Of a DNA stretch of 64,000 nt, positions 54,301 to 61,067 are shown one piece after another. Location: NCBI RefSeq assembly GCF_921293095.1, contig NC_060252.1, forward strand, positions 81,426,866 to 81,490,865, read 5' to 3'. The first letter of the stretch is position 1. Each line of letters starts with the position of its first letter. This stretch comes from Ischnura elegans (lineage: Eukaryota > Arthropoda > Insecta > Odonata > Coenagrionidae). The notes under the pieces are model-generated. The model saw only the letters and a list, made by a program, of their open reading frames with translations, was not told where the DNA came from and made no database searches. The position numbers and the translations under genes were made by a program.

Positions 54301-57300
54301 GTTATTAGTGTTTCCACTCTGATGCTGGTGATAATTTTGCTGATAGCCATGGTGCTGCTGCTGCTGGGCCCTTTGCTGGTTCTGGAACCTAGGTGGTTTC
54401 TGCTGCTGCTGGGACTGATGTCCACCACCACCACCACTCGTTGACCCGGAAGACCCAACTCTTGAAGACACTCTGCTATGTGCACTAGGCTCGTTCCTAC
54501 CACCGCCTCCGCCCACTCCTCCTTCACGGTGAGCTGTGTGATTGCTTTGATAACGATTCTGAGTCTGGCTGTTGCCACCCCATTCTCCTCCCCACTGATT
54601 GTTGGAAGATGATGATTGGTGCTGAGAAGCATTAGCTGAATGGCTATTGGTCCGTCCACCCCCTCCACCACTTCGACCCCCTTCATTGCCCTTGTTCCAC
54701 TTCCCACTGTTTTCGCTCATGCGATCATTATTTCGAGCCTTTCGTTCCCCACCACTTCCTTTCTTATCCACCTCTTTCTCTGAAGAACAAAAGAAATTCA
54801 GCATGCTTGTAGAGAAACCACAAAAAAGAGTAAGTGAGCCCCAAAAATAGAAACACTAATCTCAGAAAATTATTTTTTCATGCATTAAACCTCACAGACA
54901 CATTTTTTAACACAGATATCACTATAATTTACTATTAAAAGGATGTGGGAAACTCTTCCTCAATTCCCTATTAAGGCACAACTTTCCCTATTACGGCACG
55001 AAGGTCTTTGATAGTTTCATCCTCCTACCCTGAAATTTATTTCCAATGTGGCAACTAACAGTGATATACATCTGCTGAAGAGAGAACTAATCCAGGGGTA
55101 TCTATCCTCAGCCACTCCATTTATTTACATAGTTAATTTCATAACATCTCTCAACCCCTGATGGAAAAATGAATTGCTCGACTTTTGAAGCAATTGATTT
55201 TTTAATCTAAATGAAAAGTTTGACTTCTTAACAAAAATTGAAATTCAAACCCAAAGATTGCTTAATTGAAAAAAATCAACGGTTCTTTTTTCAAATATAG
55301 TTTGCACAAAACCATATCAATTATACATTCAGACAATTTCAAAAACATGAGCAAAAGAATGAGAGATGATAAAAATTGCATTTAAATTGTTGAATTTCAT
55401 GAAAAAAAATAAATGCACTTTTTCGTGGGGAAAACCCCTGAATTCATGTCATCACATTTACCAATTTTTCATTTCCCTACTCATTACTAACTGTTCACAT
55501 GGGCATAGTCCAAATTTTTTGTAGTTGCGCTTCTCAAAAGTTTACCAAAATTCCACTTAACAATTTTGCCTACAAAGAAATTAACCTTAATTAATTTTGC
55601 CTTTACAATTCTCCAAAATAGAAATTGGCACATAAAGATATGCCTTCAAATAACATGCATGCCAGTCACTCACTATGCTACTTCTCAATGAGTAAAGTAC
55701 ATATATTTCAATAATCCTCACCAGGTTGAATGGGCAGCTTATCTTCAAGGAAGTCAAAGAGGGATAGGTTGCCAGATGGTTTAGCCAACCCTTCCTCATC
55801 CCTATCAGCCCCTCTCCTTGCATGACGGCGACCTCCCCTCTCGCCACTCCCCCTTTCTTCCTCTCTGCTGACACCGCCTTTGCCACTCTCTTGCCTACCT
55901 CCACGTTGTGCCTCATCTGAACGCCTCTGAACATACACAAGCAACAAAATATTATTACAAGCACACTAAAGGATGCCATATGGATCACTTTATACCAAAG
56001 AAAAACTTTATATTAACCTGGGACATCATAAAAAGTAATGTCAATGCCAACCCAACAGTTCTGCCAGATCAAGTTACAAATGAACAAGGGGAAATTACTA
56101 CAAACCCCATTGAAATCTCCAATGCCCTAAACCACTCATTCTTGCATCTTCCTAAGAGGGTGATTACCACCCAAAGTGGAGCTACTCTCGAAAACCATAA
56201 AATAAGTAGCTCATTGTATCTTAAGCCTTGCTCAGAAAGAGAGTTGTCTCTCTATATAGCCAAGATAGGAAAGAAAAAGTCTGCTGACATTGAGGGAATA
56301 ACGGGAAAAGTAATTAAAGACTGTGAGTCCCTCATACGAAGACCCTTACTCACGTTAGTCAACCAGTCCTTGTCAGAAGGTGTATATCCTGATTCCTTGA
56401 AGGTATCCAAGGTGGTCCCAGTGTATAAGAACAAAGACAATAGAAATAATCTGCAAAACTACAGGCCAGTATCTATAGTGCCACAATTTGGTAAATTATT
56501 TGAGTATGTATTCTGTAAAAGGCTCATTGACTATCTTGATAAGCAAAACATAATATCACTCCATCAATATGGCTTTCAGCAGGGAAAATCGACAGAATTG
56601 GCTTTATTTAATGCAATTGATAATATTACACAGGAAATAAATAGTAAAAATAAGGTAATGGGGATATTTTTTGACATGAGCCGAGCCTTTGATGCTGTGG
56701 ATCATGACAAATTGCTAAAAAAATGTGAATCAATAGGTATTAGGGGCATTCCTCTAAATTGGCTTAAGACATATCTTCATGGAAGAAAACAGAAAGTAGC
56801 ATACAGGAAAGATGGGACAGTCTATTTCTCCTCCACGTTAGAAGTCAAAAAGGGTGTACCACAGGGGTCAGTATTGGGTCCTCTTCTCTTTCTAATATTC
56901 ATCAATGACCTACCTAATAAAATTGTAACCCAAGATAATAAGTGTGTATTATATGCAGATGATGTAACCATCTTATCAAAAAGAAAAAATCTCACCGCGT
57001 TAATTGATTCCAGTCAATATATAATAAAATGCATGCAAACCTGGTGTGATGTTAATGAACTAAGGCTAAATGATGATAAAACCCAAGTGATATTGTTTTC
57101 TGCTGGGCACAGCCCAAAGGACAATGATCTACTGCAATGTAAAAATAATTATCTTAATGATATGGAATGTGTAAAGTTTCTAGGAATTTATGTGGATAGA
57201 AATATGAAGTGGGATGCACATATAGAGCACCTATGTAAAAAACTGAATACAGTATTTTATCTTATATCTGTATTAAAGCATAGTGTAAGCCAGTATGTTC

Positions 57301-59170
57301 TGAAAACCCTCTACTATGGATTATTCTACTCAAGAATTTCATATGGAATTATAATATGGGGATCTTCGCCCCAACTTCATGATGTGCTTGTTATACAAAA
57401 GAAATTTGTGAGAAGTATGTGCAAACTAAAGTGTCGAGCTCATTGTCGCCCTTTTTTTAAAAGCCTTAAATTACTCACTGTACCTTGCGTATATATATAT
57501 CAGAGTGTCATATATGTAAAAAGGTATAAAGGTTGTTTTACTATGAATAATAGGATACATTCCTATGAAACCAGGAGATGCAATGACGTTCATGTCAAAC
57601 AATCGAACCTAGCTCTGGTATCTAGAGGGCCTGAGCTCATGTGTACAAAATTGTATAATAACCTACCTGTATATATTAAAAGTATAGAAAATATTGATGT
57701 TTTTAAAAAGAGTGTCTTAGCTTACTTAATAGAGAAGTGTTTTTATAGTATAAAAGAATATCTTCAATCTGAAATGTAACATTTTCTTATGTGAATTTGT
57801 TAATTTTGACGTGCCCTATATACTTGTTTTATGATTGTATCATGACATATAGTATCCTTTGGGCAAATAAATATTATTATTATTATATTGAAAAGACAGA
57901 AAATCAAGAATAACAAATGAGGAGCTTATGACGAGAGCAAATAACCCTGTCAGTAAGGTTTTCAAGAAAAGGAAGTTTGCTTGGATACGCCACATGTGTA
58001 AAAGAGAAACAACAGTACATTTCGTCAAACCTAAGAATGAAACCCACAAGGAAACAAATGAAGAGGGAAACCTAAGGTAAATTGGAGGAAGTCCTCCGAA
58101 AAAGAAGTAAAGGAAGGCAAGAGCTAGGAGAAATAGAGCAGATGGCCCAGAACTGTCTAAGGCGGAGATCCTCTGTTGGGGTCCTATGTCCCCCAAGGAA
58201 ATACAGGAATTAAGTCAAGTCAATCAAGATGCGAGAGAGGAACAGTTGCACAAATTGAGCAGAAATATTAGCCAATCTCCGCTCAACTGCAATTTTCACA
58301 GCTATGCACCAAAATCTTGATCATTCACATTCATTAAATCTCGACATATATTCTTTACACTACGTACATATTTCAAACGAGGGATGCAACCCAAATGTTA
58401 CTATCCACCAATTCAAACAGCACAGCGTTCAACTGATAAGTTATCATTGAATAAAAAATACAGAACACAGAACAAAATATTTACTTTACGGCTTTATTAA
58501 ATAATCAGACTTCATTATTAAGTCTCATATACACCACAAGTATACTACAGAGAAACACAACGTTTAAACATTACCCAATAACATTATAATCATAACCTTA
58601 AATTTTATTTCTTATGAAAGGAACTGCAAAATATTACAACCAATAAACCAACAGGAACTGTTTTTGTGAGGTACATAGTGGAAAGAATCATAATCTTTAT
58701 GGCTAAGATATCCAGAAATTACTTGGTAAAAAATAAATTAAAACAGAAGATAAGCCCAGTTATAATATTGTGCTAAAATATAATATACTCTTAAATCAAG
58801 CAATTTTCATGCATGACTATGGGTGACCAAACCTGTAACTTACCTGAAGAGATCGAAGAGCCCTGTCAACATTGTTTTTATTCTGACGAAGAGCATATTC
58901 TGCTTGTGAAATGGTGTAACCCATATCAACTATTTGTTGGACATTATGGTCAAGCATCTATAAGATTTAAAAAAATACATGAAATTTCAAATGTACTTAA
59001 TAAGAACACAAGAAATGAGATCAAATAAAATTTATCTTGAAACTAACTTGTTTATTCCCTCCTCCAAATACTTTCTTGCAGCCAGCTTTAGCTGCTTCTG
59101 CAATAGCATCTTTCCTCTGGGCCTCAAATTCTGGATTTTCCTTATTTTCTTTATTGCCGATTTCCAGTGA
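30083..59170 (-). CDS. Tdrd3: TDRD3 orthologue, eight 3' coding exons (5' part outside window)
   Basis: This is the gene-level entry; the exons are listed separately. The family is a cytoplasmic and nuclear scaffold. Its N-terminal OB-fold binds topoisomerase 3-beta, its UBA binds ubiquitin, and its Tudor domain reads asymmetrically dimethylated arginine. Joined by phase, the exons give 641 residues in the family order: the linker ending NPEFEAQRKDAIAEAAKA, a UBA domain, the LFDFLEDKLP motif, a disordered RG/Q/G-rich region, a Tudor domain containing KYWEDN and EYGNYEEV, and a tail ending MYIPPAQRK. Every junction found has GT/AG and consistent phase. The OB-fold/DUF1767 region, about 190 residues in vertebrates, is missing and is expected upstream beyond 64 kb. 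Introns run from 90 bp to about 8 kb and are full of transposons. The identification rests on motif order and on three strongly matching domains. Exact exon borders are manual predictions. Confidence 0.93.
31698..34043. mobile_element. Tigger/pogo-type DNA element A with nested LINE
   Basis: The ends are perfect inverted repeats over 22 bp, starting CAGGCATCCCCCGAGTTACG, flanked by TA on both sides (31696-31697, 34044-34045). Subterminal GACTTACGTAA motifs repeat at both ends. TA duplication and CAG-type ends place it in the Tc1/mariner superfamily, Tigger/pogo-like. No transposase was seen, so it is non-autonomous. A truncated LINE sits inside. It lies in the last TDRD3 intron. Confidence 0.88.
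32960..33748 (+). CDS. 5'-truncated CR1/Jockey-type LINE, RT C-terminal part
   Basis: There is an uninterrupted frame of 262 codons. It opens with YINDLCSRISSKIRLFADDA, which contains the FADD active site (RT motif C). It continues through GLELNLSKC, the VKYLGVTITSNLTW motif, and the C-terminal RPHLEYAASIWDP and LNKIQRKAARFV motifs typical of CR1/Jockey-group LINEs, ending at TAG 33746-33748. The 5' portion (endonuclease and most of RT) is absent, as expected of a truncated insertion. The 3' end has a CGCCTTTTAGGCG hairpin and a (GTAGAT)n tail at about 33845-33863. The open frame implies a fairly recent insertion into the Tigger element around it. Confidence 0.9.
   Translation, partial: YINDLCSRISSKIRLFADDAVIYREISDHSDYGNLSSDLNNVHLWSQEWGLELNLSKCMALHFLRNSSNSNHVYEVDGINIRATDEVKYLGVTITSNLTWGTHIKNICGIALKKLGFVKRIVGRFSDEKVKERCYFALVRPHLEYAASIWDPVQKDLIRELNKIQRKAARFVKNCYGRTDSVTQMLSELGWEPLETRRLRARLRLLEQLRMDIFKSDTENIILEPHYISRSDRSDKLREMFCRTDRYANSFFPRTIKDFNKR
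34820..34895 (+). repeat. tRNA-derived SINE-like fragment
   Basis: An A-box-like GATAGTATAGTGGTC and a B-box-like TGGTTTGATTTC are spaced as in a tRNA-derived promoter. The cloverleaf is not complete, so this is not a tRNA gene. A T-rich stretch follows. Confidence 0.5.
34994..35588. mobile_element. MITE with long diverged inverted ends (GGTCATTCC type)
   Basis: The ends AGGTCATTCCAAGTCAA and GATGTGGAATGACCC form an inverted pair. Mirrored similarity extends about 100 bp inward, including AGCTTCTATCA on the left and its complement on the right. TA flanks both sides. It is 595 bp long and non-coding. It lies 146 bp from the 35734-35827 TDRD3 exon. Confidence 0.75.
35734..35827 (-). CDS. Tdrd3: TDRD3 exon: short linker after Tudor
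   Basis: The exon is 94 nt, phase 0 at entry and phase 1 at exit (TCT G|GTGAGT). The acceptor is TATTTCAAG after a pyrimidine-rich run. It encodes DEFGPAIQSSSAFINSVGVL followed by PPSSYTPNHYSG. The phase fits both neighbours exactly: the upstream exon ends at phase 0, and the last exon supplies the missing GG of the split glycine codon. The sequence itself is not conserved enough to recognise alone, so the support is phase, splice sites and position. Confidence 0.75.
37190..37940 (+). pseudogene. Broken Tigger transposase in element B
   Basis: The first part (37190-37456) ends in KTINLEEDLREVNCFENGER and QSDIAWKF, the N-terminal CENP-B/pogo helix-turn-helix of Tigger proteins. A later part (37590-37895) carries FSDELQAVIESGSFPPQ. 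Then come diverged traces of the DDE region, with SRSCYSSYVK in place of the usual sequence, and KMIYHS/PLAMK remnants after 37890. The catalytic aspartates are lost through deletions and frameshifts. Confidence 0.8.
37841..37872. repeat. Perfect 32-bp palindrome
   Basis: The half-site TTTCACGTAGCTGCTA is followed immediately by its exact reverse complement, with no spacer. It interrupts the DDE-like region of the Tigger B transposase. Confidence 0.97.
39450..39560 (-). CDS. Tdrd3: TDRD3 exon: second half of Tudor domain
   Basis: The exon is 111 nt, 37 codons, phase 0 at both ends. The acceptor is ACTTTTTTGCAG and the donor is GAG|GTAAAT. It continues the Tudor barrel directly from the previous exon: YYNAEVTGVSERTVVVQF followed by TEYGNYEEVLQEDCIPFSE. 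The tyrosines of YYNAEV and EYGNY and the asparagine are the usual methylarginine-cage positions. It lies 8.2 kb from the first half of the domain; the intron between them holds a full LINE and the 2.1 kb foldback element. Confidence 0.95.
39989..42070. mobile_element. 2.1 kb foldback element with 718-bp arms
   Basis: The left arm 39989-40706 and right arm 41354-42070 are inverted copies, about 95% alike by eye, around a 647-bp spacer. The outer ends are CAAGGCGAATACACGACC and its near complement. TGA sits on both sides as a possible 3-bp duplication. Each arm contains, from the outside in: an end segment; a tRNA-like head (GGGCGACAGCCCAGTGGATA with a B-box-like GAGTTCGATGC on the minus strand at 41820-41832); an AT-rich stretch; the SINE-like core also seen at 7.5 kb; and an inner segment. 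The inner segment carries an open frame ending LRGIPKFNPCV in each arm. No transposase was found. Confidence 0.85.
43835..46714 (+). CDS. Non-LTR retrotransposon polyprotein, endonuclease plus RT (copy 1)
   Basis: There is an open frame of 959 codons, with the first ATG at 43985. The N-terminal part is an apurinic-type endonuclease: LNIQCLSNK, CLTEHW, LAGDFNC and SDHSAI. The RT part has motifs YRPVSIVPQFGK, FFDMSRAFDAVDH, KKGVPQGSVLGPLLF and LYADDVTIL, with intact aspartates, then VKFLGIYVDRNMKWD and a C-terminal region of CR1/Jockey-group type. The first endonuclease motifs lie before the first ATG, and a TGA at 43832 separates them from an in-frame ATG at 43802. So the 5' end is either truncated or carries one stop. 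The element ends at an (ATT)n tail near 46829. No ORF1 is visible. It sits antisense in the intron that splits the TDRD3 Tudor domain. Confidence 0.95.
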   Translation, partial: LAFCDSNQQKTHSGFKLLVLNIQCLSNKIAELEALAEAEKPEFICLTEHWMRDIIISIPGYVIGDFYCRKDHRNGGVVIFVKSTLVFSNMSHLVHNLNAELIFECAAVRYTVASNDFIVLSVYRSPVSSFNSFLEILDNLLYTLTSQLSRPNVILAGDFNCNLFKDGQDKRRFLQILQSYQMKPLVNTPTRITNGTGTLLDNVFTDYNESNVNTSVFDPAISDHSAIVSIFHIHEEHPQSKTLNQCRFFNEHNMNYFCVLLNQEDWKDIYGGRPLNVNFDEYLCRFKYYFNLAFPLQSVEHRSVSTKKWVTKEVQNLSRVLKQTFLQIRYSNDDGLRQKYSQLRKEYKIFIRKAKREYNDQRFRNASNYSKVAWDIIKSNVNANPTVLPDQVTNEQGEITTNPIEISNALNHSFLHLPKRVITTQSGATLENHKISSSLYLKPCSERELSLYIAKIGKKKSADIEGITGKVIKDCESLIRRPLLSLVNQSLSEGVYPDSLKVSKVVPVYKNKDNRNNLQNYRPVSIVPQFGKLFEYVFCKRLIDYLDKQNIISLHQYGFQQGKSTELALFNAIDNITQEINSKNKVMGIFFDMSRAFDAVDHDKLLKKCESIGIRGIPLNWLKTYLHGRKQKVAYRKDGTVYFSSTLEVKKGVPQGSVLGPLLFLIFINDLPNKIVTQDNKCVLYADDVTILSKRKNLTALIDSSQYIIKCMQTWCDVNELRLNDDKTQVILFSAGHSPKDNDLLQCKNNYLNDMECVKFLGIYVDRNMKWDAHIEHLCKKLNTVFYLISVLKHSVSQYVLKTLYYGLFYSRISYGIIIWGSSPQLHDVFVIQKKFVRSMCKLKCRAHCRPFFKSLKLLTVPCVYIYQSVIYVKRYKGCFTMNNRIHSYETRRCNDVHVKQSNLALVSRGPELMCTKLYNNLPVYIKSIENIDVFKKSVLAYLIEKCFYSIKEYLQSEM
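46800..46829 (+). repeat. 3' tail of LINE copy 1, (ATT)n
   Basis: AATAAATATT is followed by tandem ATT units ending the element. The matching shorter tail is at 57867-57887 in copy 2. A simple-repeat tail instead of poly-A is typical of several CR1/I-group LINEs. Confidence 0.85.
47803..48363 (-). CDS. Tdrd3: TDRD3 exon: disordered region and first half of Tudor domain
   Basis: The exon is 561 nt, 187 codons, phase 0 at both ends. The donor ACG|GTAAGT is strong. The acceptor (GGGGTTAG) is weaker, so the upstream border is less certain. It has N/Q-rich sequence, an RG cluster (FRGGRVGGG), a conserved-looking GVYRPLHSAGFGPVT stretch, then the start of the Tudor barrel, VWQWKMGDKCMAKYWEDNT. The YWEDN motif is diagnostic for this Tudor family. 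The residue after the cysteine is methionine where I recall phenylalanine in vertebrate TDRD3; this is worth comparing against the methylarginine cage. Confidence 0.93.
50060..50285 (+). repeat. tRNA-derived SINE-like element
   Basis: GGCAGCAGGGTTAAGTCATT resembles an A-box region. AGGTTTGAGTCCTACCTCGG resembles a B box at tRNA spacing, followed by an unrelated body. No intact cloverleaf is formed, so it is a SINE-like remnant and not a tRNA gene. Confidence 0.55.
50496..51166. mobile_element. piggyBac-type MITE, TTAA duplication
   Basis: TTAA flanks both sides. The terminal repeats CACTTTGAGTGCC and GGCACGCAAAGTG match at 12 of 13 positions. The palindromic motif ACGTAATATTACG is repeated near the right end (about 51088 and 51132). 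It is 0.67 kb, non-coding and intronic in TDRD3. Confidence 0.85.
51422..52117. mobile_element. Possible Tigger-like MITE
   Basis: The ends CAGTCAAGCCTCCTTATAAC and, read inversely from the right, CAGTGGAGCTCACTTAAAAT agree at about two thirds of positions. TA flanks only the right side clearly. It is a weak case, supported by the same CAGT-AAG layout as the element at 52676. Confidence 0.35.
52676..53717. mobile_element. Tigger/pogo-type element C, non-autonomous
   Basis: The ends are CAGTGGAACTTGGTTAGTAC and, inversely, CAGTAGAACTTGCTTAGTAT, with TA on both sides (52674-52675, 53718-53719). The internal subterminal sequence is mirrored for a few more bases (GTTCC/GTTTC). It is 1.04 kb with no recognisable transposase. 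Confidence 0.82.
53787..54185. mobile_element. 399-bp foldback repeat with hammerhead-like motifs
   Basis: It is almost perfectly self-complementary from TGGTTGGAAG to CTTCCAACCA, with a 2-nt centre between CATCATCTG and CAGATGATG. The left arm has an extra unpaired segment of roughly 50 bp (53870-53920). On the plus strand two hammerhead-like cores are seen: CAGATGATGATAC-GCT-GTAT-CGAAAC (54005-54030) and CTTGAAAATGGTAC-AGT-GTACCGAAAC (54103-54129). Mirror copies lie on the minus strand. Such motifs are known from Penelope-like terminal repeats. Confidence 0.8.
54283..54779 (-). CDS. Tdrd3: TDRD3 exon: low-complexity G/S/N/Q-rich region
   Basis: The exon is 497 nt, phase 1 at entry and phase 0 at exit. 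The acceptor is TTTTGTTCTTCAG and the donor is CAG|GTGAGA. The first complete codons give EKEVDKKGSGGERKAR. The rest is disordered: glycine runs, QSQQQQK, AQQQQHHGYQQNYHQHQ and NTNNNN. No fold is expected. The family's middle region is equally unstructured and is thought to support RNA-granule association. A 399-bp foldback repeat ends about 100 bp downstream in the following intron. Confidence 0.9.
55722..55926 (-). CDS. Tdrd3: TDRD3 exon: RG-rich segment and LFDFLE motif
   Basis: The exon is 205 nt, entering at phase 0 and leaving at phase 1 (CCT G|GTGAGG). The acceptor is TATGTTCAG. The first part is arginine-, glycine- and glutamate-rich (RRSDEAQRGGRQ, ERGGRRHARRG). It ends with LSLFDFLEDKLPIQP, matching the short conserved LFDFLE segment that follows the UBA domain in TDRD3 proteins. 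In the neighbouring intron a nearly intact LINE begins about 90 bp upstream of the exon. Confidence 0.92.
56017..57887 (+). mobile_element. LINE copy 2, 5'-truncated, nearly identical to copy 1
   Basis: The copy begins at CCTGGGACATCATAAAAAGT, equivalent to 44952 of copy 1, and runs to the (ATT)n tail. Its frame stays open to TAA at 57777-57779 and includes the whole RT domain with YADD. I saw only about six substitutions against copy 1 over 1.87 kb, for example LLSLVNQ to LLTLVNQ and DVFVIQ to DVLVIQ. The endonuclease is missing through 5' truncation, the normal outcome of target-primed reverse transcription. It lies antisense in the TDRD3 intron between the UBA and LFDFLE exons, only about 90 bp from the latter. 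Confidence 0.95.
57888..58215 (+). pseudogene. 3' fragment of another LINE
   Basis: Plus-strand reading gives KRKFAWIRHMCKRETTVHF, a diverged 'RRRFxGHVxRM' motif. After frame breaks come RNRADGPELSKAEILCWGPM, similar to the C-terminal 'AQDRxxWR.. LC' segment of RTE-like LINE polymerases. It directly abuts the tail of copy 2. Confidence 0.5.
58844..58957 (-). CDS. Tdrd3: TDRD3 exon: UBA domain
   Basis: The exon is 114 nt, exactly 38 codons, phase 0 at both ends. The acceptor is AAATCTTATAG and the donor is CAG|GTAAGTT. It encodes almost the whole ubiquitin-associated domain: a first helix (DHNVQQIVDMGY), the MGY/MGF-type loop, a second helix (ISQAEYALRQNKNNV) and a third helix (DRALRSLQ). The methionine-glycine loop and the N-NNV-RAL pattern are UBA hallmarks. 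It is separated from the preceding exon by a 90-bp intron, the shortest in the gene. Because both ends are phase 0, skipping it would keep the frame. Confidence 0.93.
59048..59170 (-). CDS. Tdrd3: TDRD3 exon: conserved linker before the UBA domain
   Basis: The exon is 123 nt, 41 codons, phase 0 at both ends. The acceptor is CTTTTTGCAG and the donor is CAA|GTTAGT. It encodes a charged helix-like stretch (EFEAQRKDAIAEAAKA) followed by KVFGGGNKQ. This matches the conserved segment of TDRD3 proteins in which an EFE-QR-AAIAE helix precedes a run of glycines. It is the most upstream exon I could place. The next upstream exon was not found in the remaining 4.8 kb. Confidence 0.9.
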
Positions 59171-59294
59171 CTGCAAAAAGAGATATCATGTCAATAAATG
59201 AACACAGAAATGCAAAAAATAATAAAATAATTGCTGCACATCATAGTAATTGGCCAATAGTTTCAATGACTAACTAACAACACCGCGAATATTA

Positions 59295-59914
59295 CAGGGG
59301 TCCCACTGTAACTAAATTATAAAATTCACAGTTTTTTCCAGGTTTTCACGGTCTAAATTGCGTCAAATTCACGGTCTGTTAATAAGCCATTTTAGGAAGA
59401 AATATTGATCAATTAACAATCACTGGCCGCACGTTAACTAAAAATATACAGCAAACGCGATGAACGCAAACGCAGCAATGAAAGTGCTGGTATGACGTTG
59501 CCTATCGTTAGCAAAATTCAGGTCCGGCTAAAGGTTGTGAGTGGGAAAATGGAGGGTGACAGGGAAGTGAAGAGGTGTCTGATTTCTCGCCAGGGTTAAT
59601 GATCACTTTGACTAACGGTCTTCCAAATACAGCCTTAAGGTCTGTGTGTCGTCATGACACACGGCCCAACATTTGGGCTTCGAATACAAGTGTGCTGATA
59701 AATGCGTTGACAGTGTCTGCGAGTGACTGACCTTGAAATATGATCGACATATCGATTTTTCTTTTGAACCGTCAATCGTGTATCTACAATCAAGTTTGAG
59801 AGGTTTTTAAGGTTTTATGACGAAATTCACGGCTTTTTCCATGTTTTTTCACGGTATGCGAAATTCACGGCTAATTCACGGTTTTAAGGTTTTAACGGTT
59901 GAGTGGGAACCCAG
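59295..59914. mobile_element. MITE with 5-bp duplication TATTA
   Basis: The ends CAGGGGTCCCACT and AGTGGGAACCCAG are inverted with 11 of 13 matches. TATTA flanks both sides (59290-59294 and 59915-59919). TTCACGG motifs repeat in the subterminal parts. It is non-coding. The superfamily is unclear. Confidence 0.65.
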
Positions 59915-60584
59915 TATTAGTTGTATAAGTAAGTAGCAGGCCACCCAGCATTGCTCGGGAAGTGTAGTACTCAGAAAGTGAGAATCTTGGAATTCATGGT
60001 CATATGGTAGGATTTTTGGGTACGATCAGCTTATACCCCACCAAAAAAGTTTTCACCAAGAGTATAAACCATTTTAGTGCAGCGGACCAATGTATCCGCT
60101 TTTGCCGCTCGGGCGATAAGTGCAGTGGGCCGATATATATCGGCTCTCACGTAGTCCATTTTTTAATTTGCTATAACTTATTACATTGAAATAACTTATT
60201 TCAGTAAACTTAAAAATGTTTTGTCGATATTAACCAGTTTAACCTCATCAATTAAAAAAAAAACTGCCCATGGATAAGTAATAAAATAGCTTTTGTATAT
60301 TTTTTTTCCTAGTGGCTACATTTTATGTAAATACCCTCCGCATTTCTTGCCAGTACCCCACGATGAGTGATAGCACTAAGAGGGTTAACAGCTAAGGGCC
60401 AGTTTCACCAACGAGGTTAATTGAATTAACTCGGATAATATTCTCCAAAAACCGAGATATTACAACAATCGCGTTTCACCAGATGCATTAACTCGGTTTT
60501 GGGCTGTTATCTCGGTTTATACTTTTACTGACGATATTCCGCCGTTCAAAGCTTATTATCCGAGTTAATCTGAGGGCAGATGGC

Positions 60585-60875
60585 ATGGCGCGCATGCAGC
60601 TTCATCAGCTCTCGGAAAATACGAATGACAGCGATGAAGAATATCGACATTCTATTCGGAGACCACGTTCATTATGGATAAATGAGCGTGCAGATTATTT
60701 TAATACATATGGTAAAGTACATTTATTTACTCATCCCAAAATGGCAAATGAAACTGCAAAGGCAGTTCTCGCTCTCACTGAAGAAGACGAATTTTACTCA
60801 CAAGGGGAGGTGGATGTTTCCAATGCCGTATATTTTATAGCATTCGGAATGGCGAACACATCTCTAAACTGGTAG
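60585..60875 (+). CDS. Small open frame in the Harbinger-type element
   Basis: The 96-residue product has an acidic N-terminus and an IRRPRSLWINERADYF stretch. That stretch loosely resembles the 'RR-R-R-x-YF' start of HARBI1-like transposases. No catalytic region follows, so at best it is an internally deleted transposase. The assignment is weak. Confidence 0.3.
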   Translation: MARMQLHQLSENTNDSDEEYRHSIRRPRSLWINERADYFNTYGKVHLFTHPKMANETAKAVLALTEEDEFYSQGEVDVSNAVYFIAFGMANTSLNW

Positions 60876-60990
60876 TGGTTCTAATGAATGGGCCTTAGTT
60901 TGGCTGTAATTAATTAATTTTCATGCCGTACTTTTAACAAGCATTATACAGTAATAATCTATAATGCTAAAATAGCGACGTGTTAATGTG

Positions 60991-61067
60991 TACGGCAGTT
61001 GGTGTAGTGGTACCGTCGTCGACTATAACCCAGGAGACTAGGGTTCGATACTACGAAGTAGCAACTT
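60991..61067 (+). repeat. tRNA-like sequence inside the Harbinger-type element
   Basis: GCAGTTGGTGTAGTGGTACC fits an A box and TAGGGTTCGATACTACG fits a B box at tRNA-like spacing. The acceptor stem does not pair well. Probably a SINE head and not a functional tRNA. Confidence 0.45.

Noticed and set aside
55908-56016. Apparent N-terminal extension of the LINE copy 2 protein
   Set aside because: It is read-through of antisense TDRD3 exon and intron sequence upstream of the LINE 5' junction, not part of the retrotransposon.
60991-61067. Functional tRNA gene
   Set aside because: A- and B-box-like sequences are present, but the acceptor and anticodon stems do not pair convincingly. Better explained as a SINE head.
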